Of a stretch of 64,000 nucleotides of DNA, positions 62,438-64,000 are shown piece by piece. How positions within the stretch are numbered: the first letter of the stretch is position 1; each line of letters opens with the position of its first letter. The notes beneath the pieces are model-generated. The model worked only from the letters and a program-made list of their open reading frames with translations, was not told the origin of the DNA and searched no databases. The DNA is from Rhabdornis inornatus. Its lineage: Eukaryota > Chordata > Aves > Passeriformes > Rhabdornithidae. The position numbers were made by a program, and so were the translations under genes. The stretch spans positions 434,001 through 498,000 of the forward strand of contig VWZS01002237.1 of the NCBI GenBank assembly GCA_013397075.1, in the 5' to 3' direction.

Positions 62438-62530
62438 TGCATATATAATGGCCTGTTCCAGAATTGTGATGTGCTGAACATGTAACAGGGTCCAGTGGCT
62501 TGGGTGGAGTGGCCGCGGGTAAAAAACAAA
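62438..62530 (-). CDS. Candidate 93-bp internal exon of an unidentified gene
   Basis: Acceptor GCTTCTGCAG and donor GCA/GTAAGTAG bound a phase-0/0 exon of exactly 31 codons, with no stop, reading FVFYPRPLHPSHWTLL and then HVQHITILEQAIIYA. Splice signals and composition both look good. I cannot name the protein. It is on the same strand as MAP3K4 and the other candidates at 38.7-41.9 kb; if they belong together, the ERV lies in an intron of that gene. Chance remains possible. Confidence 0.35.
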
Positions 62531-62950
62531 CTGCAGAAGCAGCACAAACAGATTTAAAGGTCACCAAGCTCATTCACTTTGAAAAACAAGTGAACACTGC
62601 GATTCTGTGAACAACACTGTGCCTACTGTCTGTTACACCACTCCCCATGACTGCTATCTACTCCTTTTTCACTGTCATTGCAATATATTTATCAGTGGAG
62701 AGCTGTGAAACATCAGATATCAGGGGAAAAATATGCAGAGTAGCAAAGGAAATAGCTCTGTCTATGTGTGTATGGTGGAAGGAAGCTGTGCAGATACTTG
62801 CACTTCATGGAGACCATGACTTGCTGCTGGCTCAATTTCCTACCCTGATAAAATACATTTGAAATGGAAGCTCTGTGTCTAATTTTCCACTTACTTGTCT
62901 GATAAAAACTATTGTTTCCTTTCATGTTCCCTACACTTGCTTTCTTCCAG
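62531..62950. other. Sequence between the candidate exon and the ERVL LTR
   Basis: Unique AT-rich sequence; I see nothing recognisable in it. Confidence 0.5.
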
Positions 62951-63470
62951 TGCTGGTTTTGACTGGGATGGAGTTGATTTTCTTCACAGTGGCGGGTAAG
63001 GGGCTGTGGTTTGAATTTGTGGTGGAAACAGTGCTGATAACACAGGGATGTTTCGGTTATTGCTGAGCACAGCTTACACAGAGCAGAGGCCTTTCCTGCC
63101 TCTGACCCCACCCCCCCCCGCGAGTGGGCTGGGTGTGCACAAGGAGTTGGAAAGGGACACTGTCAGGAGAGCTGACCCCAACTGACCACAGGGCTATCCC
63201 GTATCATATGGTGTCATGCTCAGCATCTAAAGCTGGGAGAGGAAGGAGCAAGAGGCAACATTCAGAGTGATGGTGTTTGTCTTCCCAAGTACTATTCCAT
63301 GTGACAGAGCCCTGCTTTCCTAGGGATAGCTCCACACCTGCTTGCCCATGGGGTGTGTTGAATAAATTCCTTGTTTTCCTTTGCTTGCATGTGTAACTTT
63401 ACTTGTCAAACTGTCTTTATCTCAGCCCACAAGCTTTCTCACTTTTACCCTTGTGACTCTATCCACCACC
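62951..63470 (+). mobile_element. Solo LTR, avian ERVL type
   Basis: The start GCTGGTTTTGACTGGGATGG followed by AGTTGATTTTCTTCACAGTG, the middle GCGAGTGGGCTGGGTGTGCA and the late CTGTCTTTATCTCAGCCCAC closely resemble the abundant ERVL-class LTR found across many birds, as I remember it. An AATAAA polyadenylation signal is present near 63360. No internal viral sequence is seen on either side, so it is a solo or truncated LTR; its 3' end is unclear. Confidence 0.75.
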
Positions 63471-64000
63471 TTACAAAACTCCATTTCTGCTTTTCTGGAT
63501 GACATTCTATTGTGTGTGCATGTGTGTATGGAGGTTTTGAGTGCAGCAACTGGAGTGAGATCGCAGGTCATACTGGCAGAGAGAGTAGTGAGTGCACATG
63601 GTGCATGAGTGTGCACGTCAGTGTGTATACATGGTGTATATGCTGTGTATACAGGTTTTTTTCTCTAAAATGTATTTGCTCATTAAATAAAATGTTATTA
63701 TATTAGTAATTAAATATAATAATTATAATAAATATAGTAATTAGATATAATTACTGGATACTGAGGTTTTCTAGATCAAGTGGATGTGAAACCTTGATTT
63801 TTGTCTTGCTATTTAATGCCTTTCATAGCATTTTCATAGCTTTGTCTCTCATTATCCTTTTATTGCCAGTGTTTCAGTCATTGCCTTCTTAAGTGCTTAG
63901 ACTTCTGCTTTTTATTTCATGTCTGCACCTCTTTTTTCACCTGGTTTTAATGACACAGGAATCCTTCAATACACTTGCCAGAGTCAAACCTTTGCACCCT
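63471..64000. other. Right-hand end: simple and AT-rich sequence
   Basis: TG-rich alternating sequence (63510-63655) followed by a strongly AT-rich patch (63690-63755, TAAT/ATAATA motifs). No gene seen up to the window end. Confidence 0.6.

Noticed and set aside
1..64000. CRISPR arrays, operons, ribosome-binding sites, bacterial promoters
   Set aside because: The window is vertebrate nuclear DNA; no regularly spaced repeats or prokaryotic gene organisation are present. I also saw no tRNA or rRNA gene by eye, though small RNAs cannot be excluded without a covariance search.

Overview
This is vertebrate nuclear DNA, almost certainly from a bird. It is AT-rich intron and intergenic sequence with fragments of CR1 LINEs (the dominant avian repeat), a bird-type ERVL LTR, a class II endogenous retrovirus (ERV), and one clearly recognisable multi-exon gene with a CpG-island promoter. 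No bacterial features are present. The species cannot be fixed from the window. A neoavian bird is my guess, from the ERVL-type LTR at 62.95-63.47 kb.

Left part (1-37.5 kb): the 5' two thirds of MAP3K4 (MEKK4, the MAP kinase kinase kinase of the GADD45-p38/JNK stress pathway) on the minus strand. I placed twelve coding exons (36880 down to 2111). Their junction phases chain without a break into 1025 codons. The gene runs off the left edge before the C-terminal kinase domain, so the window holds the regulatory N-terminal region only. Exon 1 lies in a strong CpG island (about 36.4-37.56 kb) with a YY1-type motif upstream of the start. The introns hold CR1 fragments, low-complexity A-rich runs and one perfect 32-bp palindrome.

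Middle (37.6-54.1 kb): mostly intergenic, with CR1 pieces and small tandem duplications. Several short minus-strand stretches look like exons of an unidentified, possibly decayed gene upstream of MAP3K4: a terminal-exon-like segment at 38.7-38.8 kb, coding-like blocks at 40.7-41.9 kb, and a 93-bp exon-like segment at 62.44-62.53 kb. They are candidates only.

Right part (54.1-61.0 kb): a plus-strand ERV of betaretrovirus-like (class II, ERV-K-like) organisation. It has paired LTRs of about 315-330 bp, a putative primer-binding site, gag with a myristoylation-type start and a zinc knuckle, dUTPase, protease, reverse transcriptase, RNase H and integrase remnants, a polypurine tract, and no recognisable env. 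Gag keeps a 591-codon open frame with a GC- and CpG-rich proline/alanine linker, while everything downstream is frameshifted and stopped. A solo ERVL-type LTR follows near 63 kb.

I see no wholly new biological system. The items most worth a second look are the candidate upstream gene, the preserved CpG-rich gag frame, the patchy LTR-LTR identity, the two MAP3K4 start codons and the perfect palindrome in intron 2.
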